Counted from the first letter of the stretch, positions 7,645 through 17,792 are shown. The stretch: DNA of 44,483 nucleotides from an uncultured Sphingomonas sp. (GCF_913778135.1 NZ_CAJYVU010000158.1:1-44483); one strand, 5' to 3'. Notes: a model not told the origin generated them from the sequence alone. Made by a program: numbers and translations.

Positions 7645-8079
7645 ATGTTTCGCCGTTCGCGTGTCGCATTGGGCCTCTGTGCCGCCATTGCCGTCGCCGG
7701 TTGCAGCCACGGGGGCAAGCGCCCGACCGCCGATCTTGCCGCGTCGCGGGTAACGACGATCGGCGTCAACAGCTATCTGTGGCGCGCGACGCTGGATGCA
7801 TTGAGCTTCATGCCGCTGCTGCAAACCGATTCGAACGGCGGTGTCGTGGTAACCGACTGGTACGTCAATCCGCAGCTGCCGACCGAGCGGATGAAGGTCA
7901 CGGTATCGATCCTCGACCAGGATCTGCGCGCCGACGCGGTCCGCGTCGCGGCGCTGCGCGAGGTGAACCGCGGCGGGCAGTGGGTGACTGCGCCGGTCGC
8001 GGCGGCAACGACGCAGAAGCTGGAAGATATCATCCTGACCAAGGCGCGCGATCTGCGCCGCGGCTCGGTAACCGGCTGA
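7645..8079 (+). CDS. DUF3576 lipoprotein
   Basis: The product has 144 residues. The signal peptide [20 protein letters not shown] ends in a lipobox with the acylated cysteine at position 20. The mature part ([49 protein letters not shown]) matches DUF3576, an alphaproteobacterial family of unknown function often found upstream of leuS and lptE. It is probably anchored in the envelope. ATG 7645 has AAGGA 7 nt upstream. ATG 7591 also has a good ribosome site (GGGGAGG) and would add 18 residues before the signal peptide. It lies 13 bp upstream of leuS and is likely in the same operon. Confidence 0.82.
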   Translation: MFRRSRVALGLCAAIAVAGCSHGGKRPTADLAASRVTTIGVNSYLWRATLDALSFMPLLQTDSNGGVVVTDWYVNPQLPTERMKVTVSILDQDLRADAVRVAALREVNRGGQWVTAPVAAATTQKLEDIILTKARDLRRGSVTG

Positions 8080-8092
8080 GCGACCGACACGC

Positions 8093-10636
8093 ATGGCTAA
8101 CCGGTTCAATGCCCTGAAGGCGGACGCGCACTGGCAGGGGGTGTGGGACGAACGCCGCACCTTCGCCGCCGACGATCACAGCGCCAAGCCCAAGAGCTAC
8201 GTGCTCGAGATGTTCCCTTATCCGTCGGGGAAGATCCACATGGGCCACGTGCGCAACTACACGATGGGCGACGTGCTCGCTCGCTTTCGCCGCATGACCG
8301 GACACGAGGTGCTCCATCCGATGGGGTGGGACGCGTTCGGCATGCCCGCCGAGAATGCGGCGATGGAGAAGGGTGTCCATCCGGGCAACTGGACCCGTGC
8401 CAACATTGCGACGATGAAGGCGCAGCTGAAGCGTCTCGGCTTCGCGCTCGACTGGTCGCGCGAGTTGGCGACCTGTGAGCCCGATTATTACGGGCACGAG
8501 CAGGCGCTCTTCCTCGAGTTCTACAAGGCGGGGCTCGTCTACCGCAAGGAATCGGCGGTCAATTGGGACCCGGTCGACATGACCGTGCTCGCCAACGAAC
8601 AGGTGATCGACGGGCGTGGCTGGCGCTCTGGCGCGCTGGTCGAGAAGCGCAAGCTGTCGCAGTGGTTCCTGAAGATCACGCAATTCGCCGATGAGCTGCT
8701 CGACGGGCTTGGCAGCCTGGAGCATTGGCCCGACAAGGTCCGGCTGATGCAGGAGAACTGGATCGGGCGCAGCCGCGGCCTCCAGTTTCGTTTCGCTCTG
8801 TCGAACGGCGGCAGTGTCGAGGTGTTCACGACGCGCCCGGACACGATCTATGGCGCAAGCTTCGTGGCGGTCGCGGCCGATCACCCGATTGCGCAGGCGC
8901 TCGCGGCGGAGAACCCGGACGCTGCCGCCTTTATTGAACGCTGCAAGCAAGGCGGTACGACCGCGGCCGAGTTGGAAACGCAGGAGAAGCTCGGCTTCGA
9001 CATAGGGCTGACCGCCGCGCATCCGCTCGGCGCGGGCGAGTTGCCGGTCTACATCGCCAATTTCGTGCTGATGGAATATGGCACCGGCGCGGTGTTCGGC
9101 GTACCCGCGCACGACCAGCGCGATTTCGAGTTCGCGACCAAGTACCGCCTGCCAATCCGACGCGTCGTCGCGGATGGCGAGCGGACCGACTCAACGTTCG
9201 ACGATGACGCGGCCTATATTGGCCCCGGCCTATTGGTGAACTCGCGCGAGCTGGACGGCATGAGCGTCGAGGACGCCAAGCGTGCGGTGATCGCGCGTGC
9301 CGAGGAAGCGGGCTGGGGCGAGGGGACGACGGTCTATCGCCTGCGCGACTGGGGCGTCAGCCGTCAGCGTTACTGGGGCACGCCGATCCCGATCATCCAC
9401 TGCGCCGCGTGCGGCGAGGTGCCGGTGCCGCGGGAGCAACTACCCGTGGTACTGCCCGAAGACGTCAGCTTCGACGTGCCGGGTAATCCGCTCGATCGCC
9501 ACCCGACGTGGAAGCATGTTGCGTGCCCATCGTGCGATGCCGACGCGCTGCGCGATACCGACACGCTCGACACCTTCGCCGACTCGTCGTGGTACTTCAT
9601 CCGCTTCGCCAGCGCGCCCGACGACAAGCCGTTTGACCCGGGCGTCGCGGCATCGTGGCTACCAGTCGGGCAGTACATCGGCGGGGTCGAGCACGCGATC
9701 CTGCACCTGCTCTACGCGCGCTTTTGGACCCGTGCACTGCGGCACGTCGGCATGCTGGACGTGGCGGAGCCGTTCACCGGCCTGTTCACGCAAGGAATGG
9801 TGACGCACGAGACCTATCGGCTAGACATTCCCGATCATGACGGTCCACCGGGCGCCTTGTGGGTATCCCCGACCGACCTGACGGTAGGAGAGGGCGGGGC
9901 GCTCTCGTTCGAGACACCAGAAGGGGCATCGATCCCGATCATTCGTGGTCGGGTCGAGAAGATGTCCAAGTCAAAGAAGAACACCGTCGATCCTGAACCA
10001 ATCGTCGACCAGTACGGCGCGGACGCGGTCAGGTGGTTCATGCTGTCCGACTCGCCCCCGGAGCGTGATCTGGAGTGGAGCGAGAACGGGATCGAGGGCT
10101 CATGGCGCTTCGTCCAGCGGCTGTGGCGGCTGGTCGATGCTGAAGTACAGCCCGGTGACGGGTCCGACGTGGCACTCGATCGCAAGCTACATCAGGCGGT
10201 CGCGGGGATTGCGGCCGATATCGAGTCGCTATCGTTCAACAAGGCCGTGGCGAAGCTGTACGAGCTGACCAGCGCGATTGAGAAGGCACCGCCCTCCATG
10301 TCGCGCGCGCAGGCGGTCGACACGCTGCTGCGGCTGGTCGCGCCGATGGTACCGCATCTGGCTGAGGAGGCATGGGCGGCGCGCGGCAAGGCCGGGTTGA
10401 TCTCCGAGGCTGCCTGGCCCGACGTCGATCCGGCGCTGCTCATCGATGACGAGGTGACGATCGCGGTGCAGGTCAACGGCAAGCTGCGCGACACGCTGGT
10501 GATGGCGAAGGGTGCTACGAAGGATGTGATCGAGGCAGCCGCGCTCGCGAGCGAGAAGGTTTTGCGCGCGCTCGAAGGCAAGACCGCGCGTAAGGTGATC
10601 GTGGTGCCCGACCGCCTCGTGAACATCGTCGCATGA
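8093..10636 (+). CDS. leuS: Leucyl-tRNA synthetase
   Basis: The product is a full-length class Ia synthetase of 847 residues that charges tRNA-Leu. The HIGH motif appears as [15 protein letters not shown] (about 42-56) and the KMSKS motif at about 623-627. Between them lies the CP1 editing domain, with [16 protein letters not shown] and [20 protein letters not shown] Cys-rich zinc-ribbon-like insert ([17 protein letters not shown]) follows. The C-terminal anticodon-binding and LeuS-specific domains end with [16 protein letters not shown]. The stop overlaps the lptE start (ATGA). Nothing appears missing. Confidence 0.97.
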   Translation: MANRFNALKADAHWQGVWDERRTFAADDHSAKPKSYVLEMFPYPSGKIHMGHVRNYTMGDVLARFRRMTGHEVLHPMGWDAFGMPAENAAMEKGVHPGNWTRANIATMKAQLKRLGFALDWSRELATCEPDYYGHEQALFLEFYKAGLVYRKESAVNWDPVDMTVLANEQVIDGRGWRSGALVEKRKLSQWFLKITQFADELLDGLGSLEHWPDKVRLMQENWIGRSRGLQFRFALSNGGSVEVFTTRPDTIYGASFVAVAADHPIAQALAAENPDAAAFIERCKQGGTTAAELETQEKLGFDIGLTAAHPLGAGELPVYIANFVLMEYGTGAVFGVPAHDQRDFEFATKYRLPIRRVVADGERTDSTFDDDAAYIGPGLLVNSRELDGMSVEDAKRAVIARAEEAGWGEGTTVYRLRDWGVSRQRYWGTPIPIIHCAACGEVPVPREQLPVVLPEDVSFDVPGNPLDRHPTWKHVACPSCDADALRDTDTLDTFADSSWYFIRFASAPDDKPFDPGVAASWLPVGQYIGGVEHAILHLLYARFWTRALRHVGMLDVAEPFTGLFTQGMVTHETYRLDIPDHDGPPGALWVSPTDLTVGEGGALSFETPEGASIPIIRGRVEKMSKSKKNTVDPEPIVDQYGADAVRWFMLSDSPPERDLEWSENGIEGSWRFVQRLWRLVDAEVQPGDGSDVALDRKLHQAVAGIAADIESLSFNKAVAKLYELTSAIEKAPPSMSRAQAVDTLLRLVAPMVPHLAEEAWAARGKAGLISEAAWPDVDPALLIDDEVTIAVQVNGKLRDTLVMAKGATKDVIEAAALASEKVLRALEGKTARKVIVVPDRLVNIVA

Positions 10637-11136
10637 AGCGGCTGCTTCCACTCGCCGCGCTTGCGCTGCTGCTCGGCGGTTGCGGGCTGCAGCCGCTGTA
10701 TTCGGGCGGCAGCAGCGGACCGGTCGCGCGCGGGATCGGGCAGGTGGAGATCGACCCGATCGAGGGCAAGGCCGGTTGGCTGGTCACCAACGCGCTCAAA
10801 GATCGGCTGGGTGCGGTGTCGAGCGGCGATGCGCCGTACCGGCTTGTCGTCAAGCTCGATGACCAGATCAGGGGTCTGGGCGTGCGCCGCGACAACAGCG
10901 TGACGCGCGAGCGGCGGACGCTGCGCGCGCGCTACCAGCTTGTCGACGCGAGCCAGGGCACGGTGGTGCTCGATCAGACCGCAGGCTCAGACGTCGGTGT
11001 CGACGTGGTGCAGAGCGACTATGCCGTCGTCGCGGCGGAGAATACCGCTTTGGAGCGACTGTCGGTCATCATCGCGGACCAGATCGTCGCGCGCTTGGCG
11101 CTGTATGCGAGACGCCGCGCGCAGCCGCAGCCGTGA
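10633..11136 (+). CDS. lptE: LPS-assembly lipoprotein LptE
   Basis: The product is a 167-residue lipoprotein. The signal [16 protein letters not shown] is followed by lipidated Cys17 and then GLQPLYSGG, the usual start of mature LptE in alphaproteobacteria. LptE plugs the LptD barrel and helps place lipopolysaccharide in the outer leaflet of the outer membrane. The body contains [20 protein letters not shown] and [14 protein letters not shown], as in the family. It overlaps leuS by ATGA at its start and holA by GTGA at its end, the conserved leuS-lptE-holA order. Confidence 0.9.
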   Translation: MKRLLPLAALALLLGGCGLQPLYSGGSSGPVARGIGQVEIDPIEGKAGWLVTNALKDRLGAVSSGDAPYRLVVKLDDQIRGLGVRRDNSVTRERRTLRARYQLVDASQGTVVLDQTAGSDVGVDVVQSDYAVVAAENTALERLSVIIADQIVARLALYARRRAQPQP

Positions 11137-12140
11137 AGGCGAGCCAGGCGCAACTGACCGCCGCTCTCGATCGCGCGGCCGGTGACATTCGGCTGTTCCT
11201 GTTCCACGGTCCCGATGAATCCGGCGCTTTGGCGTTCGCTGCCCGGCTCGCGCGCGCGATGGGCGACGGAGCCGAACGAGTTGACCTCGAACCCAGCAGC
11301 CTTCGCGGCGACCCCGCCAAGCTGGCCGACGAGGCGGCATCGATGTCGTTGTTCGGTGAGCGTCGCTTCATCCGCGTTGCCGGCGCGGGCGAGGAGAGCG
11401 CCGATGCGGTAGAGGCCCTGCTGGAAGCGGCCAGTGCCGGAAACCCGGTCGTAATGATCGCGCCGGCCGTTAAGGCAACGGGGCGCCTGGTCAAACTGGC
11501 ACTCGGGGCCGATCGCGCGATGAGCTTCGCCTGCTACCCTCCCGAAGGCAACAATGCCGAGGGGCTGGTGACCACGATGGCGCGTGAGCAAGGCCTGCGG
11601 TTGGGCGCGGGTGTCGCCGCGCGCATCGTGCGTGCCAGCGACGGTGACCGCGCGATCATGGCGTCAGAGGTCGAGAAGCTCGCGCTCTATCTCGACGCAG
11701 TTCCTGATCAACCGCGCGATGCCAGCGCCGACGATCTGGCGGAGATCGGTGCCGACTTGGACGAGGGTGAGATCGCGCCGATCGTCGAGGCGGTGATCGC
11801 CGGCGACGCCTCCGCACTGATTGCAGCACTGCGTCCAATGCAGGGCAGTGACGCATCACCGATCCCGTGGTTGCGTGCGCTCGCGCGGCGGCTGGCGGCG
11901 CTTGCCGAAATGCGCGCCGCGGTCGATGCAGGCGAGGGCGCCGGACAGGTGGTGAAGCGGTTCCGCGTTTTCTGGCGTGAGGAAGGTACGACGATCGCGG
12001 CCCTGCAACGCTGGAACGTGCAGCGGCTCACCCGCGCGCTCGACATCGTTCGCGCAACTGAGCGCGAGGTCATGGCCAAGGGCGCGGCAGGACGAACAAT
12101 CGCCGATCAGCACCTGCTGACGCTCGCCCGCCGGCGCTGA
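11133..12140 (+). CDS. holA: DNA polymerase III delta subunit
   Basis: The product has 335 residues and the family's usual length. It is the clamp-loader subunit that opens the beta sliding clamp. The N-terminal domain contains LFLFHGPDESGALAFAARLA and the clamp-interacting SMSLFGERRFIRV. The C-terminal collar domain includes SPIPWLRALARRLAALAEMR and KGAAGRTIADQHLLTLARRR. The start is GTG 11133, overlapping the lptE stop. The gene converges on parB with 21 bp between them; that gap holds only a weak imperfect inverted repeat. Confidence 0.93.
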   Translation: MKASQAQLTAALDRAAGDIRLFLFHGPDESGALAFAARLARAMGDGAERVDLEPSSLRGDPAKLADEAASMSLFGERRFIRVAGAGEESADAVEALLEAASAGNPVVMIAPAVKATGRLVKLALGADRAMSFACYPPEGNNAEGLVTTMAREQGLRLGAGVAARIVRASDGDRAIMASEVEKLALYLDAVPDQPRDASADDLAEIGADLDEGEIAPIVEAVIAGDASALIAALRPMQGSDASPIPWLRALARRLAALAEMRAAVDAGEGAGQVVKRFRVFWREEGTTIAALQRWNVQRLTRALDIVRATEREVMAKGAAGRTIADQHLLTLARRR

Positions 12141-12161
12141 GATACTGGCGCTAAGTCGGCG

Positions 12162-13076
12162 TCAGATCCCTTCGCCGCTCAATCGTTGGCACACCATGTC
12201 GAGCTGCTCGAGCGTGCTGTAATCGAGGGCGATCGTCCCATTCCCAGCCGGCGTAAAGCTGATCCTGACCTTCAATCCCAGCAGATCGGCTAGCTGGTTT
12301 TCCAATGCGGCAAGATCCGCGCTGCTGGTGTCGCCGATCGCCGGCTTGGTGGGTGAGGGCGCCGCTGCCTTGGTCCGCTTCTTGCCGGTGCTGGCAAGTT
12401 TCTCGGTTTGACGGACCGACAGCCCTTTGGTGACGACTTGGCTGGCGAGCGCGGTGGGATCGGGTGCGGTGATGATCGCGCGCGCGTGTCCCATTGACAG
12501 TGATCCGTCGACGACCTGCGATTGGATCGTCGCTGGCAAATCGAGCAGGCGCAGCAGATTGGCCACGTGACTGCGCGATTTGTGGACGACCTTCGCGAGC
12601 GCCTCCTGCGTGTGGCCGAACTCGCCGAGCAGCCGCTTGTACGCCTCGGCCTCCTCAATCGCGTTCAGCTCCTGACGTTGGATGTTCTCGACTAGCGCAA
12701 TCTGAAGCGTGTCACTGTCGGAATAGTCGCGGACAACGACCGGAACCTCGTGCAATCGTGCACGCTGTGCCGCGCGCCAGCGACGTTCGCCGGCGACGAT
12801 CTGATATCCGTGACCATGCGGGCGCACGACGATCGGCTGAATGATACCGCGCTCGGCGATCGAGGCGGCGAGCTCCTCCAGCTTAGTCTCGTCGAAGTGG
12901 CGGCGCGGCTGCTCGGGGTGCGGCGAGATCGCTCCGACAGAGATCATGCGAACCGAGGAACGCGCCTCGCCGCCGACGGTCGCCTCGCGTTCGTCACGCG
13001 CCACGTCGCCGAGCAGCGCACCGAGACCGCGCCCCAGGCCGCCACGGTTGCGCCGCGTCGCTGCCGCCTCGCTCAC
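12162..13076 (-). CDS. parB: Chromosome-partitioning protein ParB
   Basis: The product is a 304-residue CTP-dependent DNA clamp that loads at parS and spreads. The N-terminal GGLGRGLGALLGD (about 12-24) is the ParA-contact peptide. The CTP-binding motif GERRWRAAQ is at 96-104, followed by ENIQRQELNAIEEA. The helix-turn-helix for parS is at about 154-178 (GHTQEALAKVVHKSRSHVANLL). The C-terminal dimerisation segment ends LEQLDMVCQRLSGEGI. A low-complexity KKRTKAAAPSPTKPA linker is present. The start is GTG, overlapping the parA stop (GTGA). Two matching parS sites lie nearby at 13913 and 16180. Confidence 0.96.
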   Translation of the reverse strand: MSEAAATRRNRGGLGRGLGALLGDVARDEREATVGGEARSSVRMISVGAISPHPEQPRRHFDETKLEELAASIAERGIIQPIVVRPHGHGYQIVAGERRWRAAQRARLHEVPVVVRDYSDSDTLQIALVENIQRQELNAIEEAEAYKRLLGEFGHTQEALAKVVHKSRSHVANLLRLLDLPATIQSQVVDGSLSMGHARAIITAPDPTALASQVVTKGLSVRQTEKLASTGKKRTKAAAPSPTKPAIGDTSSADLAALENQLADLLGLKVRISFTPAGNGTIALDYSTLEQLDMVCQRLSGEGI

Positions 13077-13858
13077 GCCGCCACCTCCGCTTCAACCTTG
13101 GGCAGCCGCACGATCAGTTCGCGTGCGAGCGCCATATAGGCCTCCGATCCGCTGCACCGGTGATCGTAGATGAGCGCGGGTAAACCGTGGCTCGGCGCCT
13201 CGGACAGACGCACGTTGCGTGGGATCACCGTCTCGAACACGACCTTGCCAAGCACCGCGCGCACGTCGCTCGACACCTGCTCGGTCAGGCGATTGCGACG
13301 GTCGTACATGGTCAGCGCGACGCCCAGGATCGAGAGCGCGGGGTTGAAGCGCGCGCGAATACGCTCGACCGTGCTCAGCAACTGGCTGAGTCCTTCGAGC
13401 GCGAAGAACTCGCATTGCAGCGGCACGAGCAGCGCGTCGGCCGCAACCATTGCGTTGATCGTCAACAAGCCGAGCGATGGGGGGCAATCGATCAACACGA
13501 TGTCCCACTCACCGCGGCTCTGTTCGAGTGCCATGTGTAGGCGGTGGGTACGCTGGTCGAGCTCGACCAGCTCGATCTCCGCGCCGGAGAGATCAACCGT
13601 GGCAGGAACGATATCGAGCTTGGGCACCGCGGTGTGGACCACGGCCTGGTCGAGGCCACCAGCGTCGATCAGCACGTCGTAGCTCGATCGCGTCCGCATG
13701 GCGTGACCGATCCCGAGGCCCGTTGACGCATTGCCTTGCGGGTCGACGTCGATCAGCAGCACACGATGACCGGAGGCGGCGAGCGCCGTCCCAAGGTTGA
13801 TCGCGCTGGTGGTTTTGCCGACCCCGCCTTTCTGATTGGCTATCGCGATGCAGAACAT
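13073..13858 (-). CDS. parA: Chromosome-partitioning ATPase ParA
   Basis: The product is a 261-residue deviant Walker ATPase that moves ParB-bound origins. Walker A is KGGVGKTT (10-17). Then come IDVDPQGNASTGLGI, the Walker B-like DIVLIDCPPSLGLLTINA and GVALTMYDRRNRLTEQV. The ATG at 13858 gives the canonical [15 protein letters not shown] start. The frame is open further upstream, but that part lies within rsmG. The start overlaps the rsmG 3' end by 19 bp. Together with ParB and the two parS sites it forms the chromosome segregation system and is likely origin-proximal. Confidence 0.96.
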   Translation of the reverse strand: MFCIAIANQKGGVGKTTSAINLGTALAASGHRVLLIDVDPQGNASTGLGIGHAMRTRSSYDVLIDAGGLDQAVVHTAVPKLDIVPATVDLSGAEIELVELDQRTHRLHMALEQSRGEWDIVLIDCPPSLGLLTINAMVAADALLVPLQCEFFALEGLSQLLSTVERIRARFNPALSILGVALTMYDRRNRLTEQVSSDVRAVLGKVVFETVIPRNVRLSEAPSHGLPALIYDHRCSGSEAYMALARELIVRLPKVEAEVAA

Positions 13859-14466
13859 CGGGCGCGTACTCCTGTCGCGATCAAGATGGTGGAGGTCGGG
13901 TCGGTGACGCTCTGTTCCACGTGAAACGTTCCGTGCCATTCCGCACGTGCTTTGACAATCTCGTCCTGCCCCGTTCGACCGCGCGGAAAGAGGTAAGTCG
14001 TTTCGGGTGAACGATATCGCATGGTCATCCCAAACAAGGCGTCGACGGCAGCGACGGCGCGCGCCGAAATGATGTCCGCCTGCTCGATCGGCGCAGCCTC
14101 GGCACGAGTCTGGTGAACGGTTGCCGCAACGCCAAGCGCATCCGCAGTGTCGCGCAGGAAGGTGGCGCGCTTCGCACGAGGCTCAATCATGGTCACCGGT
14201 CCATCAAACAGGATCGCCGCCACGACACCGGGGAAGCCGGCGCCGGTACCGATATCGACCCAGTGCCGCGCGGCAGCGGGCGCAAACGAGACTAGTTGCG
14301 CGGAGTCGACGATGTGCCGCGACCAGATGAGCGGGATCGTCGACGGCGAAATCAGATTCTGTCGCTCGGTTTCCTGCGTGACAATCTCGGCAAAGCGGGC
14401 GAGCCGTGCGATTGCGGCGGCCGGGAAGCGCTCGGCGAGCCAGGCGCGCGCCTCATCCTCAATCAT
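13840..14466 (-). CDS. rsmG: 16S rRNA (guanine-N7) methyltransferase RsmG
   Basis: The product has 208 residues and is the SAM-dependent enzyme that methylates G527 of 16S rRNA. Visible family motifs are [21 protein letters not shown], the SAM site [10 protein letters not shown] (71-80) and [16 protein letters not shown]. The start at 14466 (MIEDEAR) overlaps the mnmG stop (ATGA). The frame is open 36 nt further upstream but inside mnmG. Codons for TFHVEQ, about residue 178-183, contain a parS site read on the opposite strand. The last 19 bp overlap parA. Confidence 0.94.
   Translation of the reverse strand: MIEDEARAWLAERFPAAAIARLARFAEIVTQETERQNLISPSTIPLIWSRHIVDSAQLVSFAPAAARHWVDIGTGAGFPGVVAAILFDGPVTMIEPRAKRATFLRDTADALGVAATVHQTRAEAAPIEQADIISARAVAAVDALFGMTMRYRSPETTYLFPRGRTGQDEIVKARAEWHGTFHVEQSVTDPTSTILIATGVRARCSASR
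13913..13928 (+). other. parS: parS centromere site 1 (inside rsmG)
   Basis: TGTTCCACGTGAAACG matches the bacterial parS consensus TGTTCCACGTGAAACA in 15 of 16 positions. It lies inside the coding sequence of rsmG, where it encodes FHVE, about 850 bp upstream of the parB start. It is the expected loading site of the neighbouring ParB. Confidence 0.88.
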
Positions 14467-16196
14467 GACGCGTGTCGCTGCAACTTGCGGGCGTGGAGCC
14501 ACAGCGTCGATAGCGCCGCCGGGGTAACGCCGCGAACGCGCGATGCCTCTGCCAGCGTCGTCGGTGCGGCGCGCGTCAATCGCTCGATCATCTCGTTCGA
14601 CAATCCGGGTATGTCTTGCCAGGTTGCGGATGGTGGCAGCGCGACGCCTTCATCCTTGCGCATCCGCTCGATCTCCTGTGTTTGTCTAAGCAAATACGGA
14701 GCGTAGCGACGATCTTCCTCAATCTCGCGGATTAGATCAGCCGGAGCGCCATCTTCGCGGCCATGACGGACGCGTTCGCGAAGCTCCTGTCGTTTGAAGA
14801 TGTGCTCACGGCGCTCGCATGTCACGCAGTCGAGATCGAGCGCGAGCGGTGACAGGCGCGTTTCGGCATTGTCCGCTCGCAGCGACAGGCGGAACTCGGC
14901 CCGCGCGGTTAGCATGCGATAGGGTTCACTGACGCCCTGAAGCACCAGATCGTCGATCATCACGCCGATATAGCTAGTAGCGCGGTCGAGCCTCGCCGGT
15001 GCGAGATCGCGTGCGTGCGCCGCGGCGTTCAATCCCGCGACCAAGCCCTGCGCTGCCGCCTCTTCATAACCCGTCGTGCCGTTGATCTGCCCCGCGCAGA
15101 ACACGCCCGGTATCGCGGATAGGTGAAGGCGATGATCGAGCGCGCGGGGGTCAACGTAGTCATACTCGACGGCATATCCCGGCGTGGTGATCCGCGCCTG
15201 TTCAAGCCCCGGGATGGACGCGATCAGCGTATGCTGCGTTGCGGTAGAGAGCGACGTCGAGATGCCGTTGGGGTAGACGGTCGCGTCATCCAGCGCCTCG
15301 GGTTCGAGGAAGATCTGGTGCCCGTCGCGGTCGCCGAAGCGGTGCACCTTGTCCTCGATCGAGGGGCAGTAGCGCGGGCCCTGACCCTCGATCGCGCCGC
15401 CAAACAGCGGCGACTCCGACATTCCAGCACGAATGATGTCGTGCGTCTCATTCGTCGTTCGCGTGATCGCGCAGGCAACCTGCGGCAGCGCGCGCGTCGC
15501 GGTCATCGGCGACATGGTCCAGCCGTCCACGTCAGAGGGTTGCGGCTCCAGCCGCGCCCAGTCGATTGTGCGCCCGTCCAGCCGGGGTGGTGTGCCGGTC
15601 TTTAACCGCCCAATCGGCAGACCAAGCACGCGAAGCTGCTGGCCGAGGCGGTTGGCGGGTGCCTCATCGACACGGCCGCCTTCGTCGCGATCATCGCCGC
15701 GAAACAGTCGTCCGCCCAAGAAGGTACCTGTTGCCAGTACCACCGATGCTGCGTGAATTCGTTGCCCGTCCGCGGTGACGACGCCAACCGCGCGACCACC
15801 ATCGATCAGAAGCTCCGATGCTTCCCCGCGCAGGATCGTCAGTCCGTCCTGGCGGGCGAGCAGATGCTGTGTCGCGGTGAGATATCGGCCGCGGTCGGCT
15901 TGGACGCGTGGACCCTGAACGGCGAGGCCCTTGCTGCGATTGAGCATGCGATGGTGGATCGCCGCGGCATCGCTCGCGCGCGCCATTATACCGTCGAGCG
16001 CGTCGACTTCACGAACGAGGTGCCCCTTGCCGAGACCGCCGATTGACGGGTTGCAGGACATGGCGCCCACGCGATCCGGTCGCTGCGTTAGCAGGGCGAC
16101 GCTGGCACCACGGCGGGCAGCAGCGGCGGCTGCTTCGGTCCCGGCGTGCCCGCCGCCGATGACGATCACATCATAGTCTTGTTTCACGTGGAACAT
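14463..16196 (-). CDS. mnmG: tRNA uridine 5-carboxymethylaminomethyl modification enzyme MnmG (GidA)
   Basis: The product has 577 residues and is the FAD-dependent subunit that acts with MnmE on wobble uridine 34 of several tRNAs. The FAD motif [21 protein letters not shown] starts at about residue 10. [24 protein letters not shown] and [14 protein letters not shown] [13 protein letters not shown] follow. [19 protein letters not shown] marks the second FAD region. At 577 residues it is somewhat shorter than the roughly 620-630 common in the family. The start ATG encodes MFHVKQ, and those codons contain a perfect parS. The stop of mnmE abuts this start with no gap. Confidence 0.95.
   Translation of the reverse strand: MFHVKQDYDVIVIGGGHAGTEAAAAAARRGASVALLTQRPDRVGAMSCNPSIGGLGKGHLVREVDALDGIMARASDAAAIHHRMLNRSKGLAVQGPRVQADRGRYLTATQHLLARQDGLTILRGEASELLIDGGRAVGVVTADGQRIHAASVVLATGTFLGGRLFRGDDRDEGGRVDEAPANRLGQQLRVLGLPIGRLKTGTPPRLDGRTIDWARLEPQPSDVDGWTMSPMTATRALPQVACAITRTTNETHDIIRAGMSESPLFGGAIEGQGPRYCPSIEDKVHRFGDRDGHQIFLEPEALDDATVYPNGISTSLSTATQHTLIASIPGLEQARITTPGYAVEYDYVDPRALDHRLHLSAIPGVFCAGQINGTTGYEEAAAQGLVAGLNAAAHARDLAPARLDRATSYIGVMIDDLVLQGVSEPYRMLTARAEFRLSLRADNAETRLSPLALDLDCVTCERREHIFKRQELRERVRHGREDGAPADLIREIEEDRRYAPYLLRQTQEIERMRKDEGVALPPSATWQDIPGLSNEMIERLTRAAPTTLAEASRVRGVTPAALSTLWLHARKLQRHAS
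16180..16195 (-). other. parS: parS centromere site 2 (at the start of mnmG)
   Basis: Read on the minus strand the sequence is TGTTCCACGTGAAACA, identical to the 16-bp consensus. It covers codons 1-6 of mnmG (MFHVKQ). Together with the site at 13913 it gives two parS about 2.27 kb apart in the same relative orientation of the palindrome's asymmetric bases flipped. This marks the partition locus. Confidence 0.92.
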
Positions 16197-17477
16197 TCAT
16201 TTCCCAACGCAGAAGCGCGCGAACAATGCGTCGAGCATCGCCTCGGTGGCGTCGACGCCCAGCAGCGAAGCGAGATCGACGCGCGCGGTGCGAAGCTGCT
16301 CTGCCATCAACAGCAGGTCGGTTTCAACCGTCGCCTGCGTCAGTGAGCCGTGCGCACGGGTCACGCGCTCACGCTGCTCGCGGTGGAGAAGCGCACCCGA
16401 TGGTGCGGGCATGATCTCGGCAGCGCGCTGCTGGAGGTGGGTCCACAACGCAGTAATCGAGGCGGGATCATCGATCGCGGTAGCGAGCACGCCATCAGGG
16501 GCAGGCATGCGGTCGGGCGCATCGGCACGTGCGTGGACGAGCGTTGATGCATCGGGTGCTTCGCCCGGATCGCCGAGCCACAGCACCAGATCGGAGCGTC
16601 CGATCGCCTGATCCGCCCGCTCAATGCCGATCCGCTCGATCGCGTCGTCGGTATGCTGACGCAGGCCAGCGGTGTCGATCAGCACGAACGCTTGGCCGCC
16701 GCGCTGCACCACAGCTTCCAACGTGTCGCGCGTCGTTCCCGCCTGCGGCGTGACGATCGCCGCGTCGCGTGCCAGAAGTGCGTTGAACAGGGAAGACTTG
16801 CCGGCGTTGGGTGGTCCGGCGAGAACGACTGTCACGCCCTCGCGCAGTCGCTCAACCGTGGGACGATCGAGCACGCTCGCGATCTCGGACGCAAGGTGTG
16901 CGATCTCGCTAGTGATGTGGCTGAGGTCACTCGAGGCGACGTCGTCCTCGTCGCTGTAATCGAGCGATGCCTCAATCTGCGCCGAAAGCTGGCTTATTCG
17001 GGTGAGCCAGCCGGAGACCGCGCGGCTGATCTCGCCCTCGGCGGCGGCGAACGCTGATTTGCGCTCTGCCTCGGTTTCTGCGGCGAGCAGGTCGGCAAGT
17101 CCTTGCGCCTGCGCGAGGTCAAGCCGACCATTTTCGAGCGCGCGGCGGGTGAACTCGCCTGCGACAGCGGGACGAAGTGCTGGGAGTGCGGCAAGCGCGG
17201 CCTCAACTGCCGCGACGACCGCCCGCCCACCGTGGAGGTGAAACTCGACCAGATCTTCACCCGTCGCTGTGGTCGGTCCAGGAAAGGCGAGTACCAGCGC
17301 GCGGTCGAGCGGCGCACCGGCGGCATCGTGCAACGTGCGCAGTGTCGCGCGGCGCGGCGTGACGCAGGCACCGGCCAGTTGGTGCATCGCCGTAAACGCC
17401 GCCGGCCCGCTGACGCGCAGCACCGCGATCGCCGCAGGAGGGCGCCCACTGGAAACAGCAAAGATCGTGTCGTTCAC
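16197..17477 (-). CDS. mnmE: tRNA modification GTPase MnmE (TrmE)
   Basis: The product has 426 residues. The N-terminal folate-binding domain (about 1-118) begins NDTIFAVSSGRPPAAIAVLRVSG. A helical domain follows. The inserted G domain has G1 GPPNAGKSS (221-229), AGTTRDT (G2 region, 246-252) and DTAGL (268-272). The protein ends FCVGK, the invariant C-terminal CxGK of the family. It forms the MnmE-MnmG complex that installs cmnm5 or nm5 groups on U34 of tRNA. The start is GTG 17477, overlapping the stop of the upstream DUF6489 gene (GTGA). The stop touches the mnmG start. Confidence 0.95.
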   Translation of the reverse strand: MNDTIFAVSSGRPPAAIAVLRVSGPAAFTAMHQLAGACVTPRRATLRTLHDAAGAPLDRALVLAFPGPTTATGEDLVEFHLHGGRAVVAAVEAALAALPALRPAVAGEFTRRALENGRLDLAQAQGLADLLAAETEAERKSAFAAAEGEISRAVSGWLTRISQLSAQIEASLDYSDEDDVASSDLSHITSEIAHLASEIASVLDRPTVERLREGVTVVLAGPPNAGKSSLFNALLARDAAIVTPQAGTTRDTLEAVVQRGGQAFVLIDTAGLRQHTDDAIERIGIERADQAIGRSDLVLWLGDPGEAPDASTLVHARADAPDRMPAPDGVLATAIDDPASITALWTHLQQRAAEIMPAPSGALLHREQRERVTRAHGSLTQATVETDLLLMAEQLRTARVDLASLLGVDATEAMLDALFARFCVGK

Positions 17478-17710
17478 GCCGCCGGCTTCGTCGCTGTGCT
17501 GAACATCGTGCGCCAGAAATCAACGCTGGCATCGCCCATCGGCGCCCAGCTCTTCATCATCGTGCCGATCGCCTCGGGCGAGACACCGCCGCTCTCCATC
17601 GCTTCCTGCATCTTTGCCAGATAGCGATCGTGCAGCGGCGACAGATCGGGCAGCCCCATTGCGCGGCGCGCTTCCTCCGGCGTGCATTCGACCTCGATCG
17701 TGACCTTCAT
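17474..17710 (-). CDS. DUF6489-like small protein
   Basis: The product has 78 residues and begins MKVTIEVECTPEEARRAMGLPD. It contains the pattern PLHDRYLAKMQEAME, then a helical tail. This fits the short sphingomonad proteins I know as DUF6489, whose function is unknown. No signal peptide or membrane segment is visible. I chose ATG 17710 because GGAAGGG precedes it at suitable spacing. ATG 17725 would add MEGSR and lacks a good site. The stop overlaps the mnmE GTG start, so it is probably the first gene of the mnmE-mnmG-rsmG-parA-parB operon. Confidence 0.75.
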   Translation of the reverse strand: MKVTIEVECTPEEARRAMGLPDLSPLHDRYLAKMQEAMESGGVSPEAIGTMMKSWAPMGDASVDFWRTMFSTATKPAA

Positions 17711-17727
17711 GCGAGACCCTTCCATCA

Positions 17728-17792
17728 GGTGCCGAGTGGCACCGCATCGTCATGCCCGATCGCGTGACCGGGCGGCAACGTTCGTACGTTGC
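17728..17792. other. Two inverted repeats between DUF6489 and dienelactone hydrolase genes
   Basis: GGTGCC-GAGT-GGCACC (17728-17743) and GCAACGT-TCGT-ACGTTGC (17775-17792) are perfect hairpins in the divergent intergenic region. The second is a tight 7-bp palindrome and could be an operator or part of a promoter region for one of the two divergent genes. No -35/-10 boxes stand out. Confidence 0.35.

Noticed and set aside
12162..17477. A replication origin in the parAB/mnmEG region
   Set aside because: The genes are often near oriC, but there is no DnaA-box cluster or AT-rich unwinding region in this block.
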